Positions 7,887 to 15,713 of a DNA stretch of 64,000 nucleotides are shown in pieces. The notes under the pieces are model-generated. The model was not told the origin of the DNA. It searched no databases and was given only the letters and a program-made list of their open reading frames with translations. The position numbers and the translations under genes are program-made. Source of the stretch: Sphingopyxis sp. UBA6723. Its GTDB lineage: Bacteria > Pseudomonadota > Alphaproteobacteria > Sphingomonadales > Sphingomonadaceae. Where the stretch lies: positions 72,509 to 136,508 of the forward strand of contig NZ_DKIH01000005.1 of the NCBI RefSeq assembly GCF_002454115.1, in the 5' to 3' direction. Position 1 is the first letter of the stretch. The number at the start of each line of letters is the position of its first letter.

Positions 7887-8080
7887 TGAGAGATCCGACC
7901 GACGAGCTCCAACCCGAAACTCAGCCGGGTATCGCGACTGCCGAAGGCGGGCTCGTGTTCCTCGACGGGCCGGACGGGGTGGCAACGACGATGACGCCCG
8001 AGGCTGCCGCGGAAACCGGGCAAAGCCTGATCGACGCCGCCGCAACCGCCGAACGCCAGCAGGCGACGGCTAATGTTTGA
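7883..8080 (+). CDS. small conserved acidic protein coupled to crp, copy 1
   Basis: 65 aa with no known domain. The paralogue at 47047-47244 shares ELQPET-x-PGIATAE-x-G, LDG-x-DG-x-ATTMT and TGQSLIDAAA. Both overlap the preceding crp stop by four bases, so the regulator/small protein pair has been kept as a unit through duplication. Composition suggests a soluble, partly disordered partner; a direct interaction with the Crp protein is inference. Confidence 0.78.
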   Translation: MMRDPTDELQPETQPGIATAEGGLVFLDGPDGVATTMTPEAAAETGQSLIDAAATAERQQATANV

Positions 8081-8549
8081 CGCCTTTGCCCAATGGAACC
8101 GGATGCTCGCGGCGGGCGCATCGATGCGCACTACGAGTGTCCGCGCTGCCGAAACTTTTGGCGGCGCCAACAAGGTCGTCGCGGCGCGCGGCGCGATTAT
8201 TGGTGAGGCGATGCAATCGCCGTGGACGGCGGATCATGCCGAGCTTGGCCGGATGATCCCCGAAAAGATCGACACGCTGTCACGCGCAGGATCAGCTGCG
8301 GCGACGATCTGGTGGGACAGTCAGACGGCGTGGATGAAGCATTTCCAGCACCTTGGCACCATGGCGATGCGAGGCCGACTACCGACGCCGGCCGAGATCG
8401 CCGACCTTGGCGAACGCAGCGCCACGCTGATGCTGCAATCAATCGAGGCGACCGCCAGGATCGGCGCGGCGAGCCTCGCGCCGGTCCACCGCCAGGTCGC
8501 GACCAATGTGCGGCGTTTGGGGGCGAAGCGACCGGCAGCAAAGGGGTGA
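8073..8549 (+). CDS. phasin-like helical protein
   Basis: 158 aa, starting 8 bases before the preceding stop and so translationally coupled to the crp-small gene operon. Almost all alpha-helical, rich in Ala and amphipathic, with a pattern resembling phasins (granule-associated proteins): FAQWNRMLAAGA near the start and repeated MQSPW, WDSQTAWMKHF and ATARIGAASLAPVHRQVATNVRRL. The assignment is by character rather than by a firm motif. No equivalent follows crp copy 2. Confidence 0.55.
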   Translation: MFDAFAQWNRMLAAGASMRTTSVRAAETFGGANKVVAARGAIIGEAMQSPWTADHAELGRMIPEKIDTLSRAGSAAATIWWDSQTAWMKHFQHLGTMAMRGRLPTPAEIADLGERSATLMLQSIEATARIGAASLAPVHRQVATNVRRLGAKRPAAKG

Positions 8550-8581
8550 GGGGCATCGCGACGCTGACAGACCTCTGACCG

Positions 8582-9652
8582 TCAGTTCTGGAAAATCGCA
8601 GGCGTGCCGGGTTTCACCATCTGCGCCAGTCGCGCCGCATCCCAGTTGGTCAGCCGAACGCAGCCATGGCTTTCGGCGCGGCCGATGGTGTGTGGCTCGC
8701 TGGTGCCATGGATGCCATAATGCGGCTTATTGATGTCGATCCATGCCACCCCGACGGGGCTGTTCGGTCCGGGCTGTAGCAGCGCCGCCTCTTTGCTGTC
8801 GCTCACGTCCCAGAATAATTTAGGGTTGTAATGAAAATCGGGATTGCGGCTCACGCCCTGGATTCTCCACGTTCCGATCGGCAGCGGATCGCGGCTGCTT
8901 CCCATCGTGGCGGGGAATTGCGCGATCAGCTTGTCGCTGGCGTCGAACACCTTCAGCACGCCTTCGGATTTGTCGACGACGACCTTGGCCGCGGCCGGTT
9001 GTTTGGGCGCAACGCCGAGGCGTTCGAGCGTTCCGTTCCAGCCGCGCGAATCCTCGCCTAGCGTCGATTGGTCGATATCGGCGATGTTGGGGACGCGGAA
9101 CGGGCGGTCCGCTCCCACCAGCGTCGATGCGCTGTTCAGCGCGACGAGGGTTTCGGGCGTGGTGTGAAAGCGCTCGGCCAGCGCCTCGGTCAAATTGCGA
9201 TAGCCGAGCGCGGGCAATTTGGCCTGTTCGGCCGCGTCTTTCAGAAAGGCCGGGACGAACGGCCCTTTGGCAAAGCCTGCCGGAATGATGACAACCCGCG
9301 TCGCGGGAACCTGCCGCCACCGCTGCAACGCCTGCTCCGTCACGGTGTCGAGCTTGCCCGTGTCGGCAATGTCATTGGCCTGCTGAAAACCGCGCAACGC
9401 TGCGGCATAGGACGCGCCTTCCTTGCCATCGATGACGCCGGGCGAAAAACCGAGATGGTCGAGGATGACCTGCGCGCGCAGGATGGGGGTTTCGTCGAAG
9501 GCAATCGCGCCCGGTTCGGCATCCGCGAATATCAGACTATCGCCATCGGTATTCGCCGGTGCCGCCGCGCGCGTTTCGTCCGTATTTTTGTCGGGTGAGG
9601 CATTGCAGCCGGCGAGCAGCAGCGCCCCGGCTAGATAGATTGGAATTTTCAA
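8582..9652 (-). CDS. L,D-transpeptidase (YkuD) lipoprotein
   Basis: 356 aa. A lipobox (LAGALLLAGC) ends the signal peptide at Cys16. A peptidoglycan-binding-like helical region follows (ILRAQVILDHLGFSPGVIDG...AALRGFQQAND). The C-terminal YkuD domain has the catalytic signature HGTSEPHTIGRAESHGCVRLTNWDA with the nucleophilic Cys in SHGCVR. Role: periplasmic 3-3 cross-linking of peptidoglycan, or attachment of proteins to it. Convergent with the phasin-like gene; no stress promoter was seen upstream. Confidence 0.93.
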   Translation of the reverse strand: MKIPIYLAGALLLAGCNASPDKNTDETRAAAPANTDGDSLIFADAEPGAIAFDETPILRAQVILDHLGFSPGVIDGKEGASYAAALRGFQQANDIADTGKLDTVTEQALQRWRQVPATRVVIIPAGFAKGPFVPAFLKDAAEQAKLPALGYRNLTEALAERFHTTPETLVALNSASTLVGADRPFRVPNIADIDQSTLGEDSRGWNGTLERLGVAPKQPAAAKVVVDKSEGVLKVFDASDKLIAQFPATMGSSRDPLPIGTWRIQGVSRNPDFHYNPKLFWDVSDSKEAALLQPGPNSPVGVAWIDINKPHYGIHGTSEPHTIGRAESHGCVRLTNWDAARLAQMVKPGTPAIFQN

Positions 9653-9736
9653 GCGCTGGTCCTCTCGGTTGAGGCTTGTTCAACGATTGCGTCGGCTAAA
9701 GGATGCGCGCCATCCGCGGTTCAACGCAAACTTCGG

Positions 9737-10318
9737 CTAGCGTTCGATTTCATAATGGATCGGTTTGAACGTCCCGCCGCAACTGTCATAGGCCGAACAG
9801 GCGGTGAGCCCGATGATCAGGTCGTCGAGCGCGCGGAACCGAATGAAATCGCCGGGCGCGGTCGGCGGCGGCAGCACCTTGACCTTGCCCGCATTATCGA
9901 CCGGAACGTGCATGAAGATGTTAAACGCGACGGGAATATCGTCCTCGGCGATGCCATAGGGTGCCAGCGCCTCGGCCAGATTGCCGAAACAGCCGCGATG
10001 GACGGGCTTGTCCTTGTAGAAATGGCGAAAGGTCGCTTCACTGCACGGGGTCAGCAGGAAATCATGCGTCCCGACATGGTCCTCGACAATCTCGAGCATG
10101 GGATTGGACCGGTTCGACCACAGCCGGTTGCCGGTCGTCAGCCGGATCGTTTCCTCGTAGTCGAACGTCCGCCCGTTCGACACAACCTCGCGAACGTCGC
10201 CGCGCATGAAGGCCAGCATGTCGCTGACCTGTCCGCCCTCGGGATCGATCACGCGCAGCGTTTCGCCGCGGAGCAGGGGGAAGGCCGTGCCGCTTCGCGG
10301 CGCGATAATCTCGGTCAT
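9737..10318 (-). CDS. DUF1989 family (urea carboxylase-associated) protein
   Basis: 193 aa from ATG 10318. Family features include EGGQVSDMLAF, TGNRLWSNRSNPMLEIVEDHVGTHDFLLTPC, VAFNIFMHVPVDNAGK and CSAYDSCGG. DUF1989 proteins accompany urea or guanidine carboxylases, and some act as carboxyguanidine deiminase subunits; the carboxylase itself is absent here. The presence of guanidine-linked families (this one and two GntA-like genes) within 25 kb is suggestive but unproved. Confidence 0.85.
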   Translation of the reverse strand: MTEIIAPRSGTAFPLLRGETLRVIDPEGGQVSDMLAFMRGDVREVVSNGRTFDYEETIRLTTGNRLWSNRSNPMLEIVEDHVGTHDFLLTPCSEATFRHFYKDKPVHRGCFGNLAEALAPYGIAEDDIPVAFNIFMHVPVDNAGKVKVLPPPTAPGDFIRFRALDDLIIGLTACSAYDSCGGTFKPIHYEIER

Positions 10319-10450
10319 GCATGGTCTTTCGCGCGAGGAGTGTGCGGTCACTACGTGCGGGGCGGGCGAAGGCTGCCTCGCCGGGCAAACTCTCGCCACC
10401 CTCTCATTTTTTCCGGTTCGTGCGTGAACATCGCGTGAGGCCGCCATTCA

Positions 10451-10475
10451 GCAACGCGACACCGGGCGAAGCGCT
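10451..10475 (+). promoter_or_regulatory. possible EcfG-type promoter
   Basis: GCAAC (10451-10455), N16, CGCT (10472-10475): one mismatch in the -10. It lies 40 bp before the start of the repeat protein at 10514. Confidence 0.35.
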
Positions 10476-10513
10476 TTGGGGCGGAACGCCGGGGGGCTGA
10501 CAGGAGAAAGCCG

Positions 10514-11230
10514 ATGAAGACGCTACTCGTGAGCCTGGCGGTATCCGCCGCGGCCATCGCAAGCCCCGCCGCCGCACAATATCCGAGCGACGGCTACCAG
10601 AACCGCGGCAACAACGACCGCGATGACGACCGCGCCGGTGCAAACATGGCACCGCGGATCGAACAGATGCGCGTGCGGATCCAGGCGGGCGTGCAATCAG
10701 GCGCGATCAGCCGTCAGGAGGCCGTCTCGCTGCGCGCCGACCTGCGTTCCTTGACGCAGCTGGAGCGACAGTACAGCCGCGGCGGCCTGACCAACCAGGA
10801 GCGGCAGGACCTGCAAAGGCGGCTGCGCGAACTGCGCCAGGATGTCCGCCGCGCCGATGGCGGCGCGAACGGGCGCTATGATAATTGGGACCGCCAGAAC
10901 GATCGCGACGATGATCGCTATGACGATCGCTATGACGGGCGGGGCTATGGCACCGATGGCCGCTGGAATGATAACGACCGGGACGATGATGACCGCCAGC
11001 CGCCACAGCGCGGCGGCATTGGCGGCTTGATCGACAATGTGCTGGGCCGCAACGAGGCGACCCTGCAAGTCGGCCAGCGCGCCCCGTCGGACCTTTACGG
11101 CGTACCCTATGAGTATCGCGACCGTTATCGCGACACCAACCAGTCCTATTATCGTTCGGACGGACGCCAGATCTACCAGATCGACGCCCGGACCCAAGCG
11201 GTTGTCCGCATCCACACGATGAACCGATAA
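10514..11230 (+). CDS. secreted Arg/Asp-rich protein with one helical repeat unit
   Basis: 238 aa with a clear signal peptide (MKTLLVSLAVSAAAIASPAAAQ). Residues about 50-110 form a helical unit, GVQSGAISRQEAVSLRADLRSLTQLERQYSRGGL... followed by RQDLQRR. The same roughly 60-residue unit occurs three times in the protein at 13375-14262. A very hydrophilic middle (DRDDDRYDDRYDGRG) follows, then a C-terminal part with GVPYEYRDRYR and QIYQIDARTQAVVRI. Function unknown; probably periplasmic. Start ATG 10514 has ribosome site AGGAGAAAG. Confidence 0.8.
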   Translation: MKTLLVSLAVSAAAIASPAAAQYPSDGYQNRGNNDRDDDRAGANMAPRIEQMRVRIQAGVQSGAISRQEAVSLRADLRSLTQLERQYSRGGLTNQERQDLQRRLRELRQDVRRADGGANGRYDNWDRQNDRDDDRYDDRYDGRGYGTDGRWNDNDRDDDDRQPPQRGGIGGLIDNVLGRNEATLQVGQRAPSDLYGVPYEYRDRYRDTNQSYYRSDGRQIYQIDARTQAVVRIHTMNR

Positions 11231-11238
11231 TTGCGCCC

Positions 11239-11269
11239 GCCTCAGCCAGCATCCTTGGCTGGCTGAGGC
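11239..11269 (+). terminator. hairpin after the repeat protein gene
   Basis: An 11-bp perfect stem (GCCTCAGCCAG at 11239-11249 pairing with 11259-11269) encloses a 9-nt loop, starting 9 bases after the stop at 11230. There is no T-run, which is common for high-GC terminators. Confidence 0.6.
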
Positions 11270-11480
11270 GCGCTGCAGGAGTTCGCGCTCACATCCGAGA
11301 CCCTACAGCGATGGCTGAGATCTGAACAATGGGAAGGTTTCGGCGATTGAGATTGGCCCTGTCGCCAACGCAGACCCCGGTGTTTTTACGGTATTGGCGG
11401 GGAACAACGATTAACTCATTCAATTGCTTCAAGAGCGGGGGGGACGCTGGACACTGCTTCACACGAGCCACCCCGTGTTG

Positions 11481-11744
11481 ATGAGAAGGGCGATTGTTGT
11501 GGACCGAGAAGATAACGTCGTGACGATTGCCCGGTTCGGACCGAGAAAGCTGCCGGAACTGACCATGCGGAAAAACAAGCTGGTGGGCGATGTCGTGGTG
11601 GCTACCGGTGCGGGTGATCTGCCATTGGACGTCCTCGCTGGCGCGCTACTCGAAGCTGCTGAAAGTAATGACAATACCAAGCTTGTGGCCTGGGCATTGC
11701 GCGGGGCTGCATTTTTCGACGGTGGAGAGCGGTCTGCTCCCTAA
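11481..11744 (+). CDS. hypothetical protein
   Basis: 87 aa if started at ATG 11481; the frame is open from a TTG at 11424. It begins MRRAIVVDREDNVVTIARFGPRKLPELTMRKNKL and ends with two helices. The N-terminal strand pattern is protein-like, but there is no recognisable family and no clear ribosome site. Possibly a real accessory gene; also possibly a decayed one. Confidence 0.35.
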   Translation: MRRAIVVDREDNVVTIARFGPRKLPELTMRKNKLVGDVVVATGAGDLPLDVLAGALLEAAESNDNTKLVAWALRGAAFFDGGERSAP

Positions 11745-11835
11745 ATGACAGGAAAGCACGGTTCGGTTAGCTACCTCCCCTTTTTGATCGGCGCGGGAGC
11801 GGGTGCAAATACCCGTCCCTAGAACGCAATCCTCG

Positions 11836-11979
11836 TCAGAAATTCACGTTCTTGGCTGACCGGCAGCGATCCGAACAAAATTTCACCTTATCCCAGTCCC
11901 GCGCCCATTTTTTTCGCCATGAGAATGGTCGGCCGCAGCTCGCGCAGATCTTGGACGGAAAGTCGGACTTTTTGATCAT
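11836..11979 (-). CDS. DUF2256 zinc-ribbon protein
   Basis: A 47-aa gene. It reads MIKKSDFPSKICASCGRPF, then SWRKKWARDWDKVKFCSDRCR. The two Cys pairs (CxxC and CxxxC) around the WRKKWxRxWD core are the DUF2256 signature. These tiny proteins are widespread in proteobacteria and function is unknown, often next to cryptochrome/photolyase-related genes elsewhere. Here it stands alone between a hypothetical gene and the decayed GGDEF gene. Confidence 0.85.
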   Translation of the reverse strand: MIKKSDFPSKICASCGRPFSWRKKWARDWDKVKFCSDRCRSAKNVNF

Positions 11980-12106
11980 CCGTGGCACTGAGACCATCCT
12001 GCAACATGTGAATTTTGATATGCAGACTCCGCGTGACTATCCTGAACTAGCAGCCGGCGCAGGAGCGTCGAAAGAGCAGCGGTCGACACCCATTGATACC
12101 ATCTTA

Positions 12107-12800
12107 TCATGTCGCAGTTTTGGCGAAGATCAATGTCGTGCGGCAACAGTTTCGGCCTGCTTCCTTCGCCATGTATAGAGCCCGGTCGGCGGATGCCAGA
12201 AGCGCGTGCGGCATCGCTACCGATCCGCCGTCGCGGGCGAATGCGGTCGCCGCCCCTATGCTTATCGTGACCACGCCACTTGTCGTTGCGCCGTGCGGAA
12301 TTTCCAAGGCTTCGACGGCCGCCCGGGCGCTCTCGGACGTCAGTGCGGCGCTGCGGCTGTCAGCATCGCCGAGCACAATCGCCAGCTCATCGCCGCCATA
12401 CCGGGCGAGCAGTCCGCCCGAACCAGTGAGCGAGGATTGCAACGCTGCTCCGACGCTGCGCAGGCAGTCGTCGCCGACTTGGTGGCCGTGGGCGTCATTG
12501 AACTCTTTGAAATGATCGATGTCGATCAGCAGCAGCGATATTTGGGACTTTGCGGCCGATGTGCGCTGCCACTGGCTTTCCAGCGCTTCGTCGAACGCGC
12601 GGCGGTTGGCGAGGCCGGTGAGCCCGTCGCGCATCGCCATCGATCGCAGCTCATCCTCCAGCGCCTGCGGTCGGAAATGTCGCGCATGATGACCGCGCGG
12701 TCGCCGGGCGCGCCATTCGGCGCCGTGCCAGCCGGGTGTCGAGAACATACTTGAATATGCGCCGCCGCCTTTGGCCCGGGGGCTTGGACATACGCAGCGG
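12107..12800 (-). pseudogene. PAS-GGDEF diguanylate cyclase, decayed
   Basis: The minus-strand frame ending at 12107 carries a GGDEF-like domain: LRSMAMRDGLTGLANRRAFDEAL, LLLIDIDHFKEFNDAHGHQVGDDCLR and RYGGDELAIVLG, with GGDEL in place of the usual GGDEF/GGEEF. Immediately upstream the expected PAC-type linker (GAPGDRAVIMRDISDRR) is in a different frame (shift near 12680), and IFKYVLDTRLA appears in the third frame near 12750. The upstream sensory part therefore cannot be translated in one piece. Either the gene is dead or only an isolated GGDEF domain is expressed. A cyclase activity is doubtful. Confidence 0.75.
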
Positions 12801-12940
12801 CCACCCGGCAGGATGGCTATGGAAGTTCGTTGTTCAAGCGGGTTCTCAAGCCCGGCACCGCGCGCCTCTTGGCCCGATGCGTCCTCAGCATAGCCACACC
12901 AACGCACGGCGCAAGATGGTTTCATTTGAAACTTGTCCAA

Positions 12941-13264
12941 TATGGCAGGATAATGCTTGAACGCCTTCGTCTGGAAGGATGGCGCGCGTCAGGCGCGCTA
13001 GCCTCCGCCCGATCTCATGCCGCAATCGTGAATGTCCAACTCGCCGGTCGGACGCCAGTGCGTCCGTCGGCGCGGTCAAGGGCAGTGGCGGCAGTAATGC
13101 GGCCAAGATCTTGCCTTAATGTCCGCAGACACAAGAGGTGGCCGATGATGGCAGGCGATCCGGAACAGGCCGATGCGGCAGAAGCCTTTGTGCGCCCGCA
13201 ATCAGACCGCTGCCTCCATGACGCAGCGCGAACAAGCGATGTCACGGTCTTTCTTGGGACGCGG
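12941..13264. other. intergenic stretch without recognised gene
   Basis: Frames here are short or low-complexity Arg/Ala-rich translations. I see no conserved product, only the promoter just to its right. Confidence 0.5.
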
Positions 13265-13289
13265 GCAACCGGCGCATCTCCAGCGCGTT
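13265..13289 (+). promoter_or_regulatory. EcfG-type promoter of the three-repeat protein gene
   Basis: GCAAC (13265-13269), N16, CGTT (13286-13289). The predicted start, near 13298, leaves a leader of about 77 nt before ATG 13375. Confidence 0.6.
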
Positions 13290-13374
13290 CCATAGCAATA
13301 TGAAGCGTCGGCGTCGTTCACGAGATCGCCGATCCGCTCGTGAACCGATCGCTCCTCGAATGAAGGTCCCCGCC

Positions 13375-14262
13375 ATGAACATCAAATGCCTCCTGATCGC
13401 TGCGACAAGCACTTTGCTTTTCTCTGGCACCGCTTTGGCACAGCAACAGACCCAACCGCAGCCGAATATTCTCGAGCAGTTGCTCGGGTCCGTGTTTGGC
13501 AACAGCGAACAGGCCAGCGAACAGACCTTGGAATCGGACTGGAACCAAGGTCGCCGACCTTTTGCCCAGCGCCGCGCGACGTTGGAACAGCGCATCGATA
13601 CCGCTGTGCGCGACGGCTCGCTCAGCCGCAGCGAAGCAGAGCAGATGCGCCGTGAGTATAATGAGATCGTGCGCCTGGAAGCGCAATATTCGGCCAACGG
13701 CAATATGTCCCAGCAGCAGCGCAGCGATTTGCGGATGCGATATCGGGCATTGACGCAGCGGATTGCTGGCCAGAACACCGGTCAAGGCGGCTATGCAGAC
13801 GAGGGACGGTGGCAGATGTTGTCGACCCGCAACGCCGATTTCGAACAGCGGCTAACGAGCGGACTGCGGAACCGAAGCATTACGCAGGCAGAAGCCACGC
13901 GGCTGCGCAGCGATTGGCGCTCTTTGGCTCAACTTGAGGCGCGGTATCAGCGCGGCGGGTTCGATGCACGCGAGCAGGCCGATCTTTGGGCGCGCTACAA
14001 TGCCATCATCGATCGCCTCGGTGGCGCTTATGGCAATGATGGGAACAGCGGTCGCTGGGGTCAGTTGGAAACACGATTGGCGGCGTTGGAACGCAATGGC
14101 GGCATCAACCGAAATGACGCGGTCCAGATTCGGGCGCAGCTCGGTGATCTGGCAAGGCTCGACGCTGCTTATACGAACGGCGGATACGGTGCAGATGAGC
14201 GGACATATCTGACCCGTCGATTTGGTGAACTCGAACAGATGCTCGGAAATATCCGTCGATAG
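13375..14262 (+). CDS. secreted protein with three tandem helical repeats
   Basis: 295 aa with signal peptide MNIKCLLIAATSTLLFSGTALA; the start at 13375 is chosen for this, although the frame is open from 13300. After a QQ/NILEQLLGSVFG segment come three units of about 65 residues. Each has the pattern xLExRLxxxxRxGxI(S/T)xxEAxxxRxxxxxLxxLExxYxxxG followed by xxERxDLxxRxxxLxxxL, at roughly residues 62-125, 140-205 and 215-285. The Q/R- and Tyr-rich helical units recall spectrin-like or CpxP-like repeats, but I do not assign a family. The related single-unit protein is at 10514. Confidence 0.8.
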   Translation: MNIKCLLIAATSTLLFSGTALAQQQTQPQPNILEQLLGSVFGNSEQASEQTLESDWNQGRRPFAQRRATLEQRIDTAVRDGSLSRSEAEQMRREYNEIVRLEAQYSANGNMSQQQRSDLRMRYRALTQRIAGQNTGQGGYADEGRWQMLSTRNADFEQRLTSGLRNRSITQAEATRLRSDWRSLAQLEARYQRGGFDAREQADLWARYNAIIDRLGGAYGNDGNSGRWGQLETRLAALERNGGINRNDAVQIRAQLGDLARLDAAYTNGGYGADERTYLTRRFGELEQMLGNIRR

Positions 14263-14441
14263 CAGTCTTGCGGAGTCGAGCCGCGGCGCGGCGATTGGCA
14301 GGTGTCAGCAGGGTCAGGGTCGCGCGCGCCGACCTGTCTCGCCGCCATAGCCGCGCATCAGGATTGCTGATTGGCCTTTCGGGCCAGGCGCGACGGCAAT
14401 GATCCTGCGCGATCGGCTGTCACCGAAGCGGCGTTCCGATA

Positions 14442-15323
14442 TCAGTCCGCAAGCGAGCGCACGAACCGATAGCTTTTTTGGTCATAACCTCGTGTTCGGA
14501 AGAAGTTATGGGCGTTGTCGATCATGATGTCGCTCATCGCCTCGACTGCGCCGCATCCCGCTCTTGCGAGCGCTTCCAGCGCGGTCTCCATCATCGCCGT
14601 CGCGACCCCGCTGCGCCGGTGCGGCTTGTCGACCAAAAGCAGCGTGAGCCGTCCCAGCAGGCCGCGGTGGATCGTGGGCACAATCGTCCAGGCGCAGCAA
14701 CCGATGACGCCGTCGCGATCGGCGACGACAAGCCCGCCCTGTGTCCGTTTGAGCGATGCGATATTGGCGGCGATGTCGCCGCGTTCGATCCGGGCGCCAG
14801 AGATGTGGCGCAGCAGCCCTGCAAGCGCCGCGGCATCGGCGACCGTTGCGGGGCGAATTTGCCAGTCGGGAGCAGGTCCGATCTTGGCGTCTTCGTCGGC
14901 AACGATACGTAGCACCGGCTTGACGGGCGGCCTAGGGGGCTTGGCAGGGTTTTCGGCGCGCAGCCGCGCTTTCGTCTTGGTGGCCCCAGCCCGCGCTGGC
15001 GTTCGGACCCGGCGCCGCACTACTGACGGTCCCTCGCTCGCTATAATGGGCTTTTTCTTCTTTGCCGGTGGGGCAGGGGAGGTGGTCTCGGCGGAGAGTT
15101 TCCAGGTGCCAAGCGCGCGACCGCGAAGATAGTCTTCGACCTCCTGCGCAGTGGCGGTAAGCCCTTCCTTGCCGATCCCGAGCAAGGCCTCGCCCTTTGC
15201 ATCGGTAAGGCCGAATTTGCCGAAATCTCCGACCCCCGGTTTGCGTTTGCGCGATCGCAAAAGCTTCAGCCCGCGATGTTCGGCCATCGCGCGTAACTGA
15301 TCAACCGTTGCGGTGGTTATCAC
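14442..15323 (-). CDS. GNAT acetyltransferase with N-terminal DNA/nucleic-acid-type domain
   Basis: 293 aa. The N-terminal 70 residues (TVDQLRAMAEHRGLKLLRSRKRKPGVGDFGKFGLTDAKGEALLGI) form a small basic domain. A Lys/Pro/Ala-rich linker (PPAKKKKP...) follows. The C-terminal about 140 residues form a GNAT fold (IRPATVADAAALAGLL, LLLVDKPHRRSGVATAMMETALEALARAGC, FFRTRGYDQKS). It is predicted to acetylate a small molecule or protein; the substrate is unknown. The basic N-terminal domain next to Ku may hint at DNA association. Confidence 0.8.
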   Translation of the reverse strand: MITTATVDQLRAMAEHRGLKLLRSRKRKPGVGDFGKFGLTDAKGEALLGIGKEGLTATAQEVEDYLRGRALGTWKLSAETTSPAPPAKKKKPIIASEGPSVVRRRVRTPARAGATKTKARLRAENPAKPPRPPVKPVLRIVADEDAKIGPAPDWQIRPATVADAAALAGLLRHISGARIERGDIAANIASLKRTQGGLVVADRDGVIGCCAWTIVPTIHRGLLGRLTLLLVDKPHRRSGVATAMMETALEALARAGCGAVEAMSDIMIDNAHNFFRTRGYDQKSYRFVRSLAD

Positions 15324-15413
15324 CGCTCAGCGTCCCGAAGCGCGCAACGCCTGCGCCGCTTCGGGCAAGGCGGCGCGAACCGGGAGTAGGCGGCATTGGC
15401 GACAGGAACGATC

Positions 15414-15680
15414 ATGCGATCCAAGCGCTTGAACTGCATGCGCGTGCATCGGTTCAGCCAATCTTCGACAATCGATCGAATTGCCTATGATGCCGCCGCC
15501 CGGACCCTTTCCATCGCGTTTTATGATAGCGGCAAATATATTTACGACGGCGTACCCGAGACGCTGTTCGAGGCCTTTTGCCGGGCCGGGTCTGCAGGAG
15601 CATTTTTCCACGAGCGGGTCAGGAATCGCTTCAGATTTCGCCGCGATCCCGAGCGCCGGGGCTTCGGACCGAACGCCTGA
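15414..15680 (+). CDS. KTSC domain protein
   Basis: 88 aa from ATG 15414 (ribosome site AGGAACG). The core IDRIAYDAAARTLSIAFYDSGKYIYDGVPETLFEAF and SAGAFFHERVRNRF matches the KTSC domain (usual IxxIGYD, LxVxFxxGxxYxYxxVP, and a GxYFNxxIRxxY ending). These short domains are found alone or fused to nucleases and RNA-processing proteins; function is uncertain. Convergent with the Ku gene. Confidence 0.85.
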   Translation: MRSKRLNCMRVHRFSQSSTIDRIAYDAAARTLSIAFYDSGKYIYDGVPETLFEAFCRAGSAGAFFHERVRNRFRFRRDPERRGFGPNA

Positions 15681-15713
15681 CAATGTCCCGCCGCGCCGCA
15701 TCGACCAACCCGA

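Noticed and set aside
11409..11424. TTAACTCATTCAATTG as another box
   Set aside because: Half-sites are one base too close and there is no GSAAC promoter behind it.
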